Of a stretch of 9,019 bases of DNA, positions 1-8,200 are shown one piece after another. Made by a program: the position numbers and the translations under genes. The notes under the pieces are model-generated. The model was given only the letters and a program-made list of their open reading frames with translations. It made no database searches and was not told the DNA's origin. This DNA comes from an uncultured Rikenellaceae bacterium (lineage in GTDB: Bacteria > Bacteroidota > Bacteroidia > Bacteroidales > Rikenellaceae). The stretch lies in NCBI GenBank assembly GCA_947038135.1, contig CAMQVM010000045.1:1-9019 (forward strand). The letters are read 5' to 3'. The number at the start of each line of letters is the position of its first letter. Within the stretch, counting starts at the first letter, position 1.

Positions 1-86
1 TAATATAAGAAATATGATAGCTAATAGTAATAAAACTACTCCTAAGAGTAGTTTTATTACTATTAGCTATCATATTTCTTATATTA
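1..86. repeat. Perfect 41-bp inverted repeat (long hairpin palindrome)
   Basis: Positions 1-41 are the exact reverse complement of positions 46-86, separated only by the four bases CTAA at 42-45. There is no mismatch, and the left arm reaches the first base of the window, so the repeat may be longer than can be seen. The right arm includes the stop codon (84-86) of the adaptor gene. Only the inner part (about 29-58) looks like an ordinary terminator; the outer AT-rich arms are longer than a terminator needs. It could be a real inverted duplication around a terminator, a small mobile palindromic element, or an assembly fold-back at a contig end. Confidence 0.9.
29..58 (-). terminator. Probable intrinsic terminator of the efflux operon
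   Basis: On the minus strand, the arms AAAACTACTC and GAGTAGTTTT (32-41 and 46-55) form a 10-bp stem with a four-base loop, followed by ATTACTATT. The hairpin begins about 29 bases after the stop codon of the adaptor gene. The stem is symmetrical, so it could also stop transcription arriving from the left. The function is inferred from position and shape. Confidence 0.6.
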
Positions 87-1070
87 TATGCTATTCCAAT
101 CAATTAATGCTGACATACCTGGTCTAAGACCTTTTTGTGCTTTTACAGGTCGCATACGTACCTCAAAAGTACGGATATCAAACTCTCCGTCGGCACGTGT
201 AGCTGTCCATGTAGCATACTGCGCCTGCACCGCTATATAATAGACCTTCACATCTATCGATTTAGCTAATGCTGGAATCTTAACAGATATAATTTGGTTC
301 TCTCTTATCATTGGTAAATAACTCTCTTTTATATTAAATGAAAACCACATATCATCTAGGTCTATAAGCGATATAATAGGGTAGCCAGCATTTACTAGTT
401 CTCCTTTTTCAGCTATCACACTCGACACCTCGCCATTGATTTGCGCATATTGAGTGGCATCGTTAAGGTAAGAGCGAACCTCTGCAACTCCGCCTTTAGC
501 CTTCTGTACAAGTGCCGCAGCTGCCTGCTTGTCACCAACCCTAGCACCATCTTTAGCCATTATAAACTGCGCTTTTGCCGCCTCTACATTGCTTTTCATG
601 GCATCAAGGTTAGCTAGTGCCTCATCATATTTTTGCGCTGGCAACACACCCTCATTATAAAGAGTGTTCACCCTTTCATAGGTCGACTCTGCAAGCTTCA
701 ACCCTGCAACAGCCTTTTGATATAGGCTCTGCACTGCAAGTATCTCTTCGGGACGTAACCCCTGCTTAGCCATTTGGCTTTGTGCTCCAGCAGCCGAAAG
801 CATCGCTTTTGCCTGTTGCATTTTAGCATCTACCTCAGGAGTTGAAAGACTGAAAAGAAAATCACCTTTTTTGACATTGTCGCCTAGCTTTACTGCTAGT
901 GAATCGACCCTGCCAACAAGCTTAGATGACACTTTGTAAGATTGCGCTACTGCCTCACCTTGAAGGATTATTTGTTGAGGTCGAGACATATATCTCGAAA
1001 TAAATACCACTGCTGCAATTAATACAAGTACAATGATAATTACTGTTACTATATTTTTATTCTTTTTCAT
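84..1070 (-). CDS. HlyD/MFP-family periplasmic adaptor protein of an efflux system
   Basis: This 328-residue protein is a membrane-fusion adaptor, which bridges an inner-membrane pump and a TolC-type channel. Residues 1-6 are basic (MKKNKN) and residues 7-25 form one hydrophobic anchor, so it sits in the inner membrane with its bulk in the periplasm. Residues about 45-80 (KLVGRVDSLAVKLGDNVKKG) are the first half of a lipoyl-like domain. Residues 81-205 are Ala/Lys/Glu-rich and fit the alpha-helical hairpin. Residues 208-237 (INGEVSSVIAEKGELVNAG) are the second lipoyl half, and the rest fits the beta-barrel, with a conserved-looking FDIRTFEVRMRP stretch (297-308). The architecture resembles adaptors of ABC-2-type exporters (YbhG/YhiI-like) more than RND adaptors, but this is inference. 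The ATG lies 33 bp after the TolC-like stop codon and has no Shine-Dalgarno sequence, only AT-rich bases. The pump partner is not in the window. Confidence 0.92.
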   Translation of the reverse strand: MKKNKNIVTVIIIVLVLIAAVVFISRYMSRPQQIILQGEAVAQSYKVSSKLVGRVDSLAVKLGDNVKKGDFLFSLSTPEVDAKMQQAKAMLSAAGAQSQMAKQGLRPEEILAVQSLYQKAVAGLKLAESTYERVNTLYNEGVLPAQKYDEALANLDAMKSNVEAAKAQFIMAKDGARVGDKQAAAALVQKAKGGVAEVRSYLNDATQYAQINGEVSSVIAEKGELVNAGYPIISLIDLDDMWFSFNIKESYLPMIRENQIISVKIPALAKSIDVKVYYIAVQAQYATWTATRADGEFDIRTFEVRMRPVKAQKGLRPGMSALIDWNSI

Positions 1071-1103
1071 ATAATTAATTTTTAACTTTTATTATCTCTA
1101 TTT

Positions 1104-2516
1104 TCAGTCTATAATTGTGGTGCTTGGTTTGTTCTTGATTTGCGAAAAGCGAAAGCTGTCTCCGCAGCTTTCTAGCAGCTTTGCCAACTGTTTGTCGAAG
1201 TTATAAGCGTAGTTCAACCTGTCAATTTTTGCTTTAGATAGGTTTAGTATTGCATCAGTTACGTCGGTTGCAGTAGCACTTCCCTCTTTAAACGCTAAGT
1301 TTTTAACTCGTAGGTACTCGGTAGCAAACTCTATTGTTGCTTCGCTCATCATGAAATTTTGATATGACATAGCCACCTCGTTGAACTGCTTTTCAACAAG
1401 CACTCCTATATCTGTTATAGCCTTGCTCTTCACTGCCTCTACCATTTTAATAGTCGATTTTGCAGTGCTGACCTTAAACTCACGGTTAAGACCATTAAAG
1501 ATAGTAAACTTTACACCTGCACCAACAACCCACTTAGGAGCTAGGTTTGTTAATTGATAGTTATATACATCATAACCACCCATTGCCACTATGTGAGGAT
1601 AGTATGCTGCTCTTTCTGCCTTAAGAGATTGATGAGCTAACTTCTGTTTCATATCTACCTGCTTTAATTGGTAGTTATTTTCCATTGACATGGCTTGATA
1701 AGTGCCCAGATCACCAAAGTTTGACAATACAAACATTTGACTTATAGGAGTATAATTGCCGTTCTTGCCAAGTGATGCAGACAGTGCACTATGAAGCGTG
1801 TTAATCACCATTTGAGCCTTTTGGAGCTCTGAAGCTGCTTCAGACACTTTTACCTGAATATGTAACCTGTCTACTTTAGAGATCATTCCGCTGCGTTCCA
1901 GTCTGATAGCATCGCTAAGGTGTTGTTGCATACCCTCGTGAACTTTTTTTCGTACTTCGACTACTTGTAGTGCCAATGCTAAGCCGTAGTATCTCTCTAC
2001 AACCTCACTGTAAAGCTCACTGAGCTTCTGTTGCGACACAACATTCTGCGCTGTTATCTCTATTCTAGCGGCCTCATTTGCTGCGTTTATCTTTCCACCC
2101 ATAAATATTGGCATGGTAGCAGTGACGCCTACTGTTGCAAAGTTTTGCTCTTGGAACGTGTGACTCCAGTCTGAATTCATAAATTTTGTCACTAAGTTTT
2201 CAGGCAGCTGTATTCCAGATGATGGCAGTAGACCTGCAACCATAGGTTTATACTCATTGAAATCAAAAGCTACAATATCATCTGCTAAATGCACAATAGA
2301 GGCACTTAAGCTGATTGTCGGAGAGCGAAGCGAGGCAGCAACTTTCTTCTGCTTCAGTTTTATCTCCTCATTGTAAAAGTTGATATCAATCTGTTTGTTG
2401 TGCGCCATTGCGATATCAATCGCATTCTCAAAGGTGAGAGGCACGCCTTTTTGTTGTCCTATTGCACCATCAATTGCTCCGAAAAGTAGTGTAAATAGTA
2501 AGATTGTTCTTTTCAT
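1104..2516 (-). CDS. TolC-family outer-membrane efflux channel
   Basis: This 470-residue protein has the size and build of the TolC/OEP family, whose trimers form a barrel in the outer membrane and a long helical tunnel in the periplasm. Residues 1-20 are a signal peptide (MKRTILLFTLLFGAIDGAIG) with probable cleavage before QQ. Two homologous halves are visible: VGVTATMPIFMGGKIN (129-144) in the first and VGAGVKFTIFNGLNREFKV (331-349) in the second, each a beta strand leading into a long helix. The segment EGSATATDVTDA (411-422) matches the usual turn in the last helix pair of the family. The gene is first in the operon, followed 33 bp later by the HlyD-like adaptor, so the two products probably work together. 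The substrate is unknown. The start is chosen because it gives an intact signal peptide; it has no clear ribosome binding site, as is usual in Bacteroidota. Confidence 0.93.
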   Translation of the reverse strand: MKRTILLFTLLFGAIDGAIGQQKGVPLTFENAIDIAMAHNKQIDINFYNEEIKLKQKKVAASLRSPTISLSASIVHLADDIVAFDFNEYKPMVAGLLPSSGIQLPENLVTKFMNSDWSHTFQEQNFATVGVTATMPIFMGGKINAANEAARIEITAQNVVSQQKLSELYSEVVERYYGLALALQVVEVRKKVHEGMQQHLSDAIRLERSGMISKVDRLHIQVKVSEAASELQKAQMVINTLHSALSASLGKNGNYTPISQMFVLSNFGDLGTYQAMSMENNYQLKQVDMKQKLAHQSLKAERAAYYPHIVAMGGYDVYNYQLTNLAPKWVVGAGVKFTIFNGLNREFKVSTAKSTIKMVEAVKSKAITDIGVLVEKQFNEVAMSYQNFMMSEATIEFATEYLRVKNLAFKEGSATATDVTDAILNLSKAKIDRLNYAYNFDKQLAKLLESCGDSFRFSQIKNKPSTTIID

Positions 2517-2634
2517 ATATTGTAATTAATTTAAAATGTCATTACTGTTGTATAGCTGTTTCTTATACGTCTTTATCTGTTTATGCAAATATCAAGCAAA
2601 TTGTTTTTATGTTAATACTATAAATTGTTAACTG

Positions 2635-2665
2635 CAAATGTAGTATAAAATATCTAGCATAAAAA
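2635..2665 (-). promoter_or_regulatory. Candidate promoter of the TolC-HlyD operon
   Basis: On the minus strand, TACATTTG (2642 to 2635) matches the Bacteroidota -7 consensus TAnnTTTG. About 18 bp upstream there is only a T-run (complement of 2661-2665) instead of the TTTG of the -33 element. Transcription would start near 2628 and leave a leader of about 110 bases before the TolC-like ATG. It faces away from the tRNA promoter. Only one of the two elements is a full match. Confidence 0.42.
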
Positions 2666-2731
2666 TTATATTTGAATATTTATCTGTAAAATGTGATTAT
2701 TTTGTGTTTTTTGAAAAAAAATGAAAAAAAA

Positions 2732-2763
2732 TTTGGAAGTTAATATATTTTGTATTACTTTTG
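2732..2763 (+). promoter_or_regulatory. Promoter of tRNA-Val
   Basis: TTTG at 2732-2735 and TACTTTTG at 2756-2763 match both Bacteroidota promoter elements, with a 20-bp spacer. The predicted start of transcription is near 2769-2771, a few bases before the mature 5' end of the tRNA at 2779. Confidence 0.72.
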
Positions 2764-2778
2764 TATCGAAATAAAGAA

Positions 2779-2853
2779 GGGAGTATAGCTCAGCTGGTTC
2801 AGAGCATCTGCCTTACAAGCAGAGGGTCCTTGGTTCGAATCCATGTACTCCCA
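2779..2853 (+). tRNA. tRNA-Val (anticodon UAC)
   Basis: The sequence folds into a complete cloverleaf. The acceptor stem is GGGAGTA (2779-2785) with TACTCCC (2846-2852), followed by discriminator A at 2853. The D arm is GCTC/GAGC (2788-2791, 2802-2805). The anticodon stem is TCTGC/GCAGA (2807-2811, 2819-2823) around loop CTTACAA, giving anticodon TAC at 2814-2816, which reads GUA and related valine codons. The variable loop is GGGTC, and the T loop is TTCGAAT (2834-2840). The T stem CTTGG/CCATG has one T-T mismatch (2830 against 2844); all other stem positions pair. CCA is not encoded (ACA follows TACTCCC), so the tail must be added by nucleotidyltransferase. It is a single-gene unit with its own promoter and terminator. 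Confidence 0.95.
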
Positions 2854-2854
2854 C

Positions 2855-2890
2855 AAAAAACGTTTTGAGATTGCTCAGAGCGTTTTTTTT
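2855..2890 (+). terminator. Intrinsic terminator of tRNA-Val
   Basis: Immediately after the tRNA, positions 2855-2869 pair with 2874-2888 around the loop ATTG to give a 15-bp stem that includes two G-U pairs. The 3' side runs into eight T residues (2883-2890). Part of the T-run pairs with the A-run of the left arm, so the same hairpin could also act on the opposite strand. Confidence 0.8.
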
Positions 2891-2970
2891 GTTTTACATT
2901 GTTCGCAAGGCTCTTGAGAGGGTGGGGGCAGAAAGTGTGGAAAGTTGTGAGCATCCTATATAAGCATCTT

Positions 2971-3003
2971 TATTTCTAGCATACTTATTTCTAGCATACT
3001 TAT
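2971..3003. repeat. Tandem duplication, 15-bp unit, two copies
   Basis: The unit TATTTCTAGCATACT occurs at 2971-2985 and again at 2986-3000 with no change, followed by three bases (TAT) of a third copy. It lies between the tRNA terminator and the 3036-3083 hairpin. It is too short and has too few copies to be a CRISPR array. A slippage duplication is the simplest explanation. Confidence 0.85.
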
Positions 3004-3035
3004 AGGTGATTTATCACTATATTGTTATTTCATGC

Positions 3036-3083
3036 AAAAAAAGCCATGATGTAGGGAAATCACCCCGAGCATCATGGCTTTTT
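3036..3083. terminator. Symmetrical hairpin, probable bidirectional terminator
   Basis: Positions 3038-3051 (AAAAAGCCATGATG) pair perfectly with 3070-3083 (CATCATGGCTTTTT), giving a 14-bp stem. The 18-base interior can form a small GGG/CCC stem (3054-3056 with 3064-3066). Each strand ends in a T-run (five on plus, seven on minus). It sits between two converging units, so it could act as a back-up terminator for both. It could also end a short minus-strand RNA (see the ncRNA candidate). Confidence 0.7.
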
Positions 3084-3148
3084 GAGATTTTTCAGCTTGC
3101 TAAACTCAATACGAAGCTATTACTTTCAATTGAATAATCATTTTTTTA
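3036..3148 (-). ncRNA. Candidate small RNA (weak)
   Basis: On the minus strand, GACCTTTG (3161 to 3154) differs from TAnnTTTG at one base. It has a T-run 18 bp upstream (complement of 3180-3184) and the CACC tail common after such promoters. Transcription from about 3148 would run about 110 bases into the hairpin at 3036-3083, which ends in seven T residues in this direction. An 11-codon open frame (MIIQLKVIASY, from the ATG at 3141-3139) lies inside it, but nothing else supports translation. The susD terminator just upstream would insulate it. This rests on a promoter with an imperfect -7 and no true -33 element. Confidence 0.2.
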
Positions 3149-3213
3149 TGGTGCAAAGGTCGATACTTTAGAGTTGCCTAAAAAGATGGCTTATATTGAA
3201 TAGCTACATTACG

Positions 3214-3249
3214 AAAAAAAGCGCTGCAAAACTTTAGTTTTGCAGCGCT
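3214..3249 (-). terminator. Intrinsic terminator of the susCD operon
   Basis: On the minus strand, AGCGCTGCAAAAC pairs with GTTTTGCAGCGCT (3249-3237 with 3232-3220), a perfect 13-bp stem with loop TAAA, followed by a run of T residues (complement of 3214-3220). It begins 17 bases after the susD stop codon. It is GC-rich at the base and has the classic shape. Confidence 0.88.
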
Positions 3250-3266
3250 CAATATTACATTGTCTA

Positions 3267-5213
3267 TTACCAGCCAGGGTTCTGGATCAGCTTCTTAGAT
3301 TTCTGAATTTCATCTTGTGGAATTGGATATAGGTACATTGCATTATCCCATACACGATCTTCAAATGCTGTTCTTGTATGAAACTTATCAATATCAGCAT
3401 ACATATCCATACCATGAACTTTGCCACCCTGCTTATAACCATCAGTTGTAGCTAACATCCATCTACGAACATCAAAGTAGCGACATCCATCACCAATCAT
3501 CTCAATACGTTTTTCATCACGTATAGCTTTAGCCAACTGCTCCTTATTCATGCCTGGCTTAATATCTCTTAAGATAGGGATGCCTGCACGGCTACGAACA
3601 TCATCTAAGAAGTCATATATACGTGCATCACCGCCATCAGTTGCCTCATTTAATATCTCTGCACCAATAAGTAGCATCTCAGAGTATTTAATAAGAATAT
3701 TAGGCTGGAAGATCTCAGGAGAACGTGGAGAAGTGCCTCGTGGATACATCTGCATATCGTATGGCTTGAAATAAGAGTAGCCTGTATAGGTGTAGTTATC
3801 GCCCTTAGCTATAAAGTGAGCTTTACCTTCAGCACCACCAATGCCATCAGTTGTGTTATCGCCATCTTTATAAAACACACACATTTTGTTCTCTATCTGC
3901 CATCTTTTTCCTTGAAACACAACAACACGATAGAAACGTGGCTCACGATCAACATACATACTGTTTACATTGTCAGTAAAAGTAACTGTTTGTGTTCTGT
4001 CTTTATCAGTATTACGGTTCCACATCTCTTGCGTTAGAGGCTTTGTAAGTTGTTCGGTTTTGTCATATAGTGGAGAATCTTCGATACTCAAACCATCGCT
4101 CATAAAGAAGTCATCAACAAGCTCTTGTAGAGGTCCAACGCTAGGAAACCCTTGCACTCCAAGGTTTGCTGGGGTTGTACGTCTAAATGTTCCCTCGCCA
4201 TCAACTGAGCCATTTGAGTTTTTAGCAGTAGCCCACACTATCTCTTTGTTTCCACCAGGCATCGCCTTCATTGATTGGTACAATGATTCATCTGCTGAGT
4301 AGTCGCCACCATTCCATGTAGGATATACACGGTGTAGCGCAAACTTACCACTCGCAAAGTTATGAAAATCGTCGTATGCTAACTTAGCACTCTGCCACTT
4401 AGAAGCATCGTAAGCAGGAAACAAAGGCTTGCCAGTAGATGTTGTCATGCCACCATTAGCTTCAGCTAAACCACCATTGTAGAGCTTACTAGCAGCAAAA
4501 AGCCACATTTTAGCACGCATAGCTAGTGCAACACCCTTTGTAGGGATAGACTTACGATCGTCATTTAACTCCTCATCTTTTAGTTGATCTGCAACCTCTT
4601 TAAACTCCTTGTCAAGAAATGCTATACACTCATCCATAGACGCACGCTCAAAGTCAAGGTCTTCAGAACCAGGATCTACTGCCTCTGTAACGATTGGAAT
4701 AGGTCCATATAGTTCAAATAGTAGATAATGGTAGTATGCGATTAAAAATCGTGCTTCTGCTTTCATGCTAGCAATCTCGCTTTCAGTAAGCTGTGCAGTA
4801 AAATCACCGCTAGGCATAATTGATTTAGCATGATACATAAATAGGTGAGCTTGACGTATAGCCTTGTACAACCCCCACCGAGTAAGCGTTGCATTTGAAG
4901 CATTGTAACCCGAAGTAGGTAGGTTTTTTACATTAAAATGAGCTCCCTTAAGTTCGTCAGATACCGACCCCCAAGGGTTACCCAAACCACTAATGTTAGT
5001 ATAACTACCATTTACTGTTATGAATGACATATCAGGTGTATAAGAGAAGATATTGGCATGAAACCTCTTTGTGTAACCAACATTATCAAATACCTCCTCA
5101 ATTGTCAACTCACTAGCAAGTTGATCTGATACATCAAGGAAGCTGCACGATACTGCCTGCATTGCAAGCAGACCTACAAAGGCATATTTTATGTTTTTAT
5201 ATATATATTTCAT
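3267..5213 (-). CDS. susD-like: SusD/RagB-family surface lipoprotein (nutrient-binding)
   Basis: This protein of 648 residues is a SusD/RagB lipoprotein, which caps the SusC channel on the cell surface and helps capture ligand. The signal peptide MKYIYKNIKYAFVGLLAMQAVSC ends in a lipobox-like AVSC, giving a lipid-modified Cys23. The family core is visible: AEARFLIAYYHYLLFELYGPIPIV (from about residue 152) is the conserved helix pair before the substrate face. IRDEKRIEMIGDGCRYFDVRRW (about 564-585) and YPIPQDEIQKSKKLIQNPGW (629-648) are the C-terminal signatures. The ATG at 5213-5211 is preferred because the frame upstream offers only TTG (5231) and GTG (5216), and the purine-rich AAAGAAAAAG lies just before the ATG. 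It follows the susC-like gene by 40 bp and precedes a strong terminator. It is longer than many SusD proteins, and its ligand is unknown. Confidence 0.95.
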   Translation of the reverse strand: MKYIYKNIKYAFVGLLAMQAVSCSFLDVSDQLASELTIEEVFDNVGYTKRFHANIFSYTPDMSFITVNGSYTNISGLGNPWGSVSDELKGAHFNVKNLPTSGYNASNATLTRWGLYKAIRQAHLFMYHAKSIMPSGDFTAQLTESEIASMKAEARFLIAYYHYLLFELYGPIPIVTEAVDPGSEDLDFERASMDECIAFLDKEFKEVADQLKDEELNDDRKSIPTKGVALAMRAKMWLFAASKLYNGGLAEANGGMTTSTGKPLFPAYDASKWQSAKLAYDDFHNFASGKFALHRVYPTWNGGDYSADESLYQSMKAMPGGNKEIVWATAKNSNGSVDGEGTFRRTTPANLGVQGFPSVGPLQELVDDFFMSDGLSIEDSPLYDKTEQLTKPLTQEMWNRNTDKDRTQTVTFTDNVNSMYVDREPRFYRVVVFQGKRWQIENKMCVFYKDGDNTTDGIGGAEGKAHFIAKGDNYTYTGYSYFKPYDMQMYPRGTSPRSPEIFQPNILIKYSEMLLIGAEILNEATDGGDARIYDFLDDVRSRAGIPILRDIKPGMNKEQLAKAIRDEKRIEMIGDGCRYFDVRRWMLATTDGYKQGGKVHGMDMYADIDKFHTRTAFEDRVWDNAMYLYPIPQDEIQKSKKLIQNPGW

Positions 5214-5253
5214 CACTTTTTCTTTAATCAATTAATAAAATGTTTAGAATGCC

Positions 5254-8200
5254 TTAAAATGACATTTCCAATCCGAATGTTACTGAAGATGATATAGGGT
5301 AGGCAAGACCAGCTTTTCCGCCACCTAATTCTGGATCCCAAAGTTTAATATCATCCCATACCATTAGGTTGTGCCCTTGAACAAATATACGAGCTGAACC
5401 GATGTTCACCTTAGAAAGCATTGCTTTTGGAAGGTTGTAACCTAACTCTACATTTTTAAGACGCAAAAACCATGCGTCTCTCTGCCAATGGGTTGAGTTA
5501 ACAAGGTTATGATCATACTGTGTTGTACGTAGACGTGGAAGTAGCGGATTCTCTAGTGGAGTAACAGTACCTCCGTCAATACCTTGGTCTGACCAGCGGT
5601 TACCTACTGCAATTTGACGTGCAGAGGCCTCATCAACACTACCTACATAAGGCATAAAGCTATAAGGTGAGATAATCATAGAGGTGTTGTCTGCTCCTTG
5701 AAAGAACACACTTGCATATATACCCTTATAATCTAAAGAGAAACCAAAGCCATAAACGATCTCAGGAACATCAGGATCACCTGAACGTACCATGTCGTAG
5801 TTATTGATAGTACCATCGCCATTTACATCTTTATATTTTAAATCACCAGGACGTAAGTTTCCTGAAAGACCAGAGCCTACAACTCCCTCTTTAAGCTCAT
5901 AATCACGGTCAATTCCCTCGCCAGTAATATTAAAATCTTCGTAGCCATAGAAACCATCAGCAATATATAGGTTCTTCTCGTTTAAACGTGTTCCTGTAAC
6001 ATTCATCCAGTCGTGCTTCTGTGGTACCTCGTCATAATCAATAATTTCGTTGCGTGCAAAAGTGAAAGTTCCTCTTGCAGATAGGCGGAAATCACCAAAT
6101 GACTGACGGTAGCTAAAGCTAGCATCAATACCTTTATTACGCACAACACCAAAATTTTGCCAAGGCATCTGGTTGAATCCTGTAACAGATGAAACTGTAC
6201 GACGCTGAAGTAGGATATCTGTACGAGTATTATCAAATGCGTCAACAGTCACATCAAACATATTGTTTAACAGAGCAATGTCTATACCCACATTAAACTT
6301 CTCTTCAGTCTCCCAAGCTAGGTAAGGAGCAGCAAAACGAGACTCTACAACTCCTTTTCCGCTACCGCCACGACCACCGCCTGATCCCCAGCCCATGTCA
6401 AAGCCGCCAGCCTCTTGATTCATTGTTCCTCTATATAAAAAGCGATCTCCACCAGTTTGGTCGTTACCAGTCAATCCATAAGAGGCTCTAATTTTAAGGT
6501 TAGATACTATCTTATTAAATTGAGAGCCTTTGATAAACTTCTCGTTAGTGATAACCCAACTTGCTCCAATAGCAGGAAAGAGACCAAAACGATAACCTTC
6601 AGCAAAAGACTCTGAGCCAGTATAACCAAAGTTAGCCTCTACATTATATCTTGAGTTATAGCTATATGTTGCACGACCTACAATATTTTGCTTTCTAAAA
6701 GGTAGCGAGTTGTCATGTTTTTGTTGATCTTTTTGGTTGTATAGTAGCAATGCACTGAAATCATGTACATCTTTAAATGTTTTAGCATAATCTAATGCCG
6801 CCTCGATATATATTCTTTTTTGTCCATTACTTCCGTTTTCCATTCCTAACACATCAGTACCAGAGTATATCTCTTTGTAAATAGGAGTGTTGTCCTCTTC
6901 ACGACCTATCATGTGGTACTGAGTCTCAGTTTTGGTGCGCTTAGTAGAGAATGTCATATCTGCATCATAACTTACAGCTGCTCGTAGCTTTAGGTCTTTA
7001 GATATAAAATTTAGCTTCTGCTCCAATTCAATCTTTGTTTGAAGCATGGTTCTCCACTCTTTTGCATAGCCTGAGTTCATCAATAAGTTATATGGGTTAT
7101 CACGACTACCCGCTCTACGAGGGTGAGCAGCAATAGTGCCATCGCTGTAAACCATTGGAAACAAGTTTGGAGGCGTTGTTACCATTCTATCAAAGATACC
7201 TTGCGTACCTGTTCCTGGGTAGTTAGACTCAATATATTGCCCTGAAATATTTACACGCAGAAGTGTAGACTCAGTTACATCAATATCGATGTTTGAGCGT
7301 AGGTTGTACCTGTTAAGTCCAATATTTGAGTTGTAATCTTCAGACTCACTTTTAAAGATACCATCTTCAGAGTAATACGAACCTGCAACAAAATAACGTG
7401 TCTTTTCAGTACCACCTCTAAAGCTGATATTATAGCGTTGATTGGTTGTGTTCTCTTTCATCATATCCATCCAGTTGGTGTCTGGATAAAGATCAGGATC
7501 AACACCAGAGCGGTGAAGGTCAATCTGCTCTTGCGACCACTGCGGAGAAACACCCTCATTCCAGCGTGCCTCGTTGTAGCCATCCATAAAGTCACCAGCA
7601 CCCATAAATTCTGGCACTCTTGTAGGAGATAATATACCAAACTCAGCATTAAACTGAATTACAGGCTTACCAATCTTACCCCTGCGAGTAGTGATAAGCA
7701 CAACACCATTAGCACCCTCTGCTCCATAAACAGCAGTAGCAGATGCATCTTTCAGAACAGTAAAAGTTTCAATTTCATCTACTCCTACATCACTCATTGA
7801 GCGTGGCACACCATCAACAAGCACAAGCGGAGATGTTCCACCTGCAAATGAACTCACACCTCTAATAAAAAACTGTGCATCATCGTAACCAGGCTCGCCA
7901 TTACGCTGAATAGCAATAACTCCTGCCATTTGACCTGCAAGGTTGTTTGTTAGGTTACGAGTTGGCAACTTTATCTCTTTAGCAGAGACTGTGTTGATAG
8001 AACTTACAACACCGCTTTTTTTCTGCTTACCGTAACCTACAACTACTACTTCGCCAATTACAAGCGACTCATCGGCTAGTGTTACCACAACCAGCGATTT
8101 AGTGCCTACATTTATCTCTTGAGTAGATTTACCAGTGTACATCACTTTAACAACCGCATTTTCAGGAAGTTTAAGCTTTGCAATTCCTTCAATGTCTGTA

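Larger units (their letters stand above)
2891..3213. other. Intergenic region between tRNA-Val and the converging susCD operon
   Basis: No credible gene is visible on either strand. The stretch holds the 15-bp tandem duplication at 2971-3003, a short GTGAT-TT-ATCAC hairpin at 3006-3017, the symmetrical hairpin at 3036-3083 and a weak minus-strand promoter-like site at 3154-3184. I see nothing in 2891-2970 or in the remainder of 3084-3213. Confidence 0.6.

Noticed and set aside
2829..2853. tRNA 3' end as an integration (att) site
   Set aside because: I see no second copy of the tRNA 3' end in the window and no integrase gene; the tRNA is followed directly by its own terminator.
2881..2890. 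Eight-T run as a possible frameshift or phase-variation tract
   Set aside because: It is the U-tract of the tRNA terminator and is not in any coding region.
2971..3003. Possible CRISPR-like repeat
   Set aside because: There are only two adjacent 15-bp copies, with no spacers and no cas genes.
3550..4302. Three plus-strand open frames of 73-110 codons inside the susD-like gene
   Set aside because: They lie antisense to a clear SusD protein, lack promoters and resemble no protein I recognise. They are shadows of the coding strand.
6003..6245. 80-codon minus-strand open frame inside the susC-like gene
   Set aside because: It is out of frame within an intact, full-length SusC protein and has no recognisable motif.
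7438..7649. Opposed 62- and 64-codon frames inside the susC-like gene
   Set aside because: Both overlap the conserved region after the plug domain of the intact transporter; the composition is that of shadow frames.
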